A stretch of DNA of 64,000 nucleotides from Bacillus massiliglaciei (GTDB lineage: Bacteria; Bacillota; Bacilli; Bacillales; DSM-1321). The DNA lies in contig NZ_LT622358.1 in the NCBI RefSeq assembly GCF_900098925.1, positions 208,607 to 272,606 on the forward strand, read 5' to 3'. Below are positions 61,313 to 64,000 of this stretch, one piece after another. The position numbers were made by a program, and so were the translations under genes. How positions within the stretch are numbered: position 1 is the first letter of the stretch; every line of letters starts with the position of its first letter. The notes beneath the pieces were generated by a model. That model saw only the letters and a list, made by a program, of their open reading frames with translations, made no database searches and had not been told where the DNA came from.

Positions 61313-62416
61313 ATGAACGGTAAGGTACTGATCATTGGACTGGGCTTAATTGGGGGATCACTTGGCTTGGCAATTCGGCAGGCTCATCCGCTTGCTGAAA
61401 TAGCCGGGTATGATGTGGACGGAAATAACCTCCAATTGGCTAAGCTTCTCGGCATTATTGATGAAGCAGCCCTGGATCTTAAAGATTACGCATCAAATGC
61501 TGATTTGATTTTGATTGCTGTACCGGTGAATGCTTCGAAAAAGATTATGGAGGAATTGTCCGGCATTGATCTCAAATCGGATGTGATTATATCAGATACG
61601 GGAAGCACGAAGGAGACCGTAGTCTCCGCTGCTGAAAGGCTTCTTGGGGATTCGGCCGTTTTCATAGGCGGCCATCCTATGGCGGGTTCCCATAAAAGCG
61701 GAGCAGGGGCAGCAAAACTGCATCTTTTTGAAAATGCGTTTTATTTACTGACTCCCAGCAAGAATGTACAAAAGGAAAGAGTGGACACCCTTAAGCAATG
61801 GTTAAAAGGTACGAATGCTAACTTCCTTGTTGTTGAACCAGATGCTCATGATTTAATGACCGGCGTAATCAGTCATTTTCCTCATGTAGTGGCCGCAGGG
61901 CTCGTTAAGCAGGCAGAAAAGTCAAGCAAGGATTATCCGCTTGTATCCAGGCTTGCTGCCGGCGGATTCAGAGATATTACGAGAATTGCATCAAGCAGTC
62001 CGGAAATGTGGCGGGATATCAGCCTGCACAATAAAGAGGTTCTCCTGACTCTCATGGAACAATGGGAGCATGAAATGACGCTGTTTAAGGATATTTTGAT
62101 CAGCGAAGACGGTGAAAGGATCCAGCAGTTTTTTTCAGAAGCTAAGTCTTTCAGAGATGAACTGCCCATTCATGCAAAGGGAGCTATTCCTTCTTTTTAT
62201 GATCTATATATTGATATTCCGGATTATGCGGGTGTTATATCGGAAATAACAGGCTATCTGGCTGAAGAAGGAATCAGTATTACAAATATACGCATCATCG
62301 AAACGCGTGAAGAAATTTATGGCGTTCTCGTAATCAGCTTTCAATCGGATATAGACCGGATGAAAGCCTCTGAATGCATTCAAAGGCATACAAACTATGA
62401 AACAATTTTTGCATAA
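61313..62416 (+). CDS. tyrA: Prephenate dehydrogenase
   Basis: TyrA oxidises prephenate to 4-hydroxyphenylpyruvate for tyrosine. The 367-residue protein has the NAD motif [17 protein letters not shown] (residues 5-21), the catalytic His region [14 protein letters not shown] (about 117-130), and a second active His in [13 protein letters not shown]. The C-terminal ACT domain (about 296-367, [26 protein letters not shown]) probably provides feedback inhibition. RBS AGGAGGGC stands before ATG 61313. It is the fifth gene of the aro operon. Confidence 0.97.
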   Translation: MNGKVLIIGLGLIGGSLGLAIRQAHPLAEIAGYDVDGNNLQLAKLLGIIDEAALDLKDYASNADLILIAVPVNASKKIMEELSGIDLKSDVIISDTGSTKETVVSAAERLLGDSAVFIGGHPMAGSHKSGAGAAKLHLFENAFYLLTPSKNVQKERVDTLKQWLKGTNANFLVVEPDAHDLMTGVISHFPHVVAAGLVKQAEKSSKDYPLVSRLAAGGFRDITRIASSSPEMWRDISLHNKEVLLTLMEQWEHEMTLFKDILISEDGERIQQFFSEAKSFRDELPIHAKGAIPSFYDLYIDIPDYAGVISEITGYLAEEGISITNIRIIETREEIYGVLVISFQSDIDRMKASECIQRHTNYETIFA

Positions 62417-62448
62417 ATGTTGATTTTTTTAAAAAAGAGGATGGTTGC

Positions 62449-63738
62449 ATGGATACTAAAAAACTTCAGACAGACATTCAATCTCTAAAAGGGAGCATCT
62501 CAATTCCAGGTGATAAATCAATCTCACACCGTTCCGTCATGTTCGGAGCATTGGCGGAAGGGGAAACGTACATTTCCAATTTCCTTCCTGGTGCAGACTG
62601 TCTAAGCACCATCTCCTGTTTTCGGAAACTTGGTGTCGATATACAGCAGGAAGGCAGAAATGTGCGCGTTTACGGAAAAGGGTTTAAAGGGCTTCAGGCT
62701 CCGGCCGAAACATTGGATGTAGGAAATTCAGGGACTACGATTCGCCTGATGATGGGGATATTAGCCGGACAGCCATTCAAGACAAATCTTGTCGGAGATG
62801 CGTCGATTGGAAAACGTCCGATGACCAGAGTGGTAAAACCGCTTAGAGAGATGGGAGCTGAAATCAGCGGACGCAATGACGGAGAATTTACTCCTTTATC
62901 TGTTCAGGGCGCTTCATTGAAGCCAATCAGTTATGAATTGCCTGTTGCCAGTGCTCAAGTGAAATCAGCGATTCTATTGGCGGGACTTCAAGCAGACGGT
63001 GAAACATCAGTGATTGAACCTGAAGCAACTCGAGATCATACAGAACGGATGATAGAGCAATTTGGCGGAACGGTTCGAAGAAATGGAAAGAAAATTACGG
63101 TAAGCGGAAATCAAATGTTAAAAGGAACAAATGTCCATGTTCCCGGAGATATTTCTTCTGCAGCTTTCTTTATGGCAGCGGCAGCTATGACTCCGGAAAG
63201 TGAAGTAATCTTGAATAATGTTGGGCTGAATCCGACAAGAAGCGGCATCATTGAGGTGATGAAAGAGATGGGGGCAGACATTCATATTGAGGATGTTCAG
63301 TCTCAAGGTGAGCCGGCCGGGCATATAACCATTCGCAGCTCTCGTTTAAAAGGTGTTACAATCGGAGGCAGACTAATTCCGCGTCTGATTGACGAAATTC
63401 CGATTATTGCTCTTCTGGCTACACAGGCAGAAGGAAAAACGGTCATTAAGGATGCGGCAGAACTGAAAGTGAAAGAAACGAATCGAATTGATACAGTTGC
63501 CGGAGAGCTGAAAAAACTCGGAGCGGACATTCAGCCTACAGATGACGGGCTGATTATCCGCGGACAGACCAAGCTTTCGGGGAGCGAGCTTCTTTCAAGC
63601 CATGGAGACCATAGAATTGGCATGATGCTTGCAATTGCAGCCCTAATTTCAAAAGGAGAGCTTGAACTCTCGCATGCAGAAGCTATCGATGTATCCTATC
63701 CTCAATTCTTTGATCATGTGAATCAATTGTTAAACTGA
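62449..63738 (+). CDS. aroA: 3-phosphoshikimate 1-carboxyvinyltransferase (EPSP synthase)
   Basis: EPSP synthase (AroE in B. subtilis naming) joins shikimate 3-phosphate and phosphoenolpyruvate. The 429-residue protein has the motifs [16 protein letters not shown] (residues 20-35), [18 protein letters not shown] (about 91-108), with the sequence [33 protein letters not shown] and the end [15 protein letters not shown]. This form resembles the class II enzymes of Gram-positive bacteria, known in the literature for lower sensitivity to glyphosate than class I; I infer class from the overall pattern only. A strong terminator ends the operon. Confidence 0.97.
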   Translation: MDTKKLQTDIQSLKGSISIPGDKSISHRSVMFGALAEGETYISNFLPGADCLSTISCFRKLGVDIQQEGRNVRVYGKGFKGLQAPAETLDVGNSGTTIRLMMGILAGQPFKTNLVGDASIGKRPMTRVVKPLREMGAEISGRNDGEFTPLSVQGASLKPISYELPVASAQVKSAILLAGLQADGETSVIEPEATRDHTERMIEQFGGTVRRNGKKITVSGNQMLKGTNVHVPGDISSAAFFMAAAAMTPESEVILNNVGLNPTRSGIIEVMKEMGADIHIEDVQSQGEPAGHITIRSSRLKGVTIGGRLIPRLIDEIPIIALLATQAEGKTVIKDAAELKVKETNRIDTVAGELKKLGADIQPTDDGLIIRGQTKLSGSELLSSHGDHRIGMMLAIAALISKGELELSHAEAIDVSYPQFFDHVNQLLN

Positions 63739-63740
63739 CT

Positions 63741-63777
63741 AAAAAGCTTGCGGCCTATTCGGCCGCAAGCTTTTTTT
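63741..63777 (+). terminator. Terminator of the aro operon
   Basis: AAAAAGCTTGCGGCC and GGCCGCAAGCTTTTT form a perfect 15-bp stem with a 5-base loop and a T run. Confidence 0.95.
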
Positions 63778-63988
63778 GAGAGTTAAAAATTCATTGTATA
63801 TCCGACTAACCGGCTATTTCCTTTTTTGCTATTTTTTCATTCTGCCAGATCGTCCCGCCTTTAATAAATTTAAAAATAAATTCAGACAATTTAGTTAAAA
63901 GGTACAATAACAATTAGAATAATGTTACAATATTGAAAAGTTAGAATTTTATAATCATCATAGTGAGATCTAGATGGAGGGGTTTATT

Positions 63989-64000
63989 TTGGCAGATTTA
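63989..64000 (+). CDS. Start of a truncated gene at the window edge
   Basis: TTG at 63989 follows TGGAGGGG by six bases and opens M-A-D-L before the window ends. In B. subtilis the TPR protein gene ypiA follows aroE, so this may be ypiA, but four codons cannot show it. Confidence 0.4.

Overview
The window reads as chromosome from a spore-forming Bacillaceae species (Bacillus in the broad sense). It is AT-rich, and most genes have strong GGAGG-type ribosome binding sites and fairly frequent TTG/GTG starts. It carries sporulation and germination genes (dacB, spmAB, spoIVA, sleB-ypeB, a YjcZ-type peptide), a resABCDE cluster, and gene order close to the Bacillus subtilis block running from ypuF/scpA to aroE (aroA). 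All identifications come from reading the sequence and from family knowledge; no database search was run.

Layout. 1-1.9 kb: a near-complete group II intron with its reverse transcriptase/maturase. 1.9-4.9 kb: ypuF (DUF309), a 31-residue YjcZ-like peptide, scpA-scpB, ypuI. 4.9-6.4 kb: an IS3-family (IS150-like) element sitting in the loop of the ypuI terminator. 6.4-10.5 kb: a SodF-like superoxide dismutase, a VOC protein, dacB-spmA-spmB. 10.8-17.7 kb: rluB, then resABC (cytochrome c maturation) and resDE (two-component system). 17.9-22.8 kb: a zinc locus with Zur-like operators, znuA, znuC, znuB and a YcgR/YcgQ-type pair, preceded by a small membrane peptide. B. subtilis has sigX-rsiX at this place. 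23.1-27.4 kb: serA, a frameshifted methyltransferase, an FMN riboswitch with ribU, ferredoxin. 27.7-41.7 kb: ypbB-recS-ypbDE, ypbF, ypbG, mecB, gudB, ypdA, ansA, prsW, sleB-ypeB, ypfA, ypfB. 41.9-51.8 kb: cmk-plsC, ypfD, ypzI, yphA, der-gpsA, yphE, yphF, spoIVA, hbs. 52.0-64 kb: folE-mtrB, hepS-menG-hepT, ndk, cheR, aroC-aroB-aroH-hisC-tyrA-aroA, then the first codons of another gene.

How the genes work together. resABC mature c-type cytochromes, and resDE couple respiration to gene expression. hepS/hepT and menG supply menaquinone, which needs chorismate from aroC/aroB/aroA. aroH and tyrA draw chorismate toward phenylalanine and tyrosine, with hisC as aminotransferase. The zinc operon looks like one zinc-starvation transcription unit. 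The window is mostly conserved core chromosome. Its accessory or unusual parts are the intron, the IS element inside a terminator, the zinc locus with its upstream peptide, the broken methyltransferase, the missing trp genes between aroH and hisC, and a possible AUC start codon for yphA. I did not see a clearly new multi-gene system; the zinc locus is the part most worth experimental attention.
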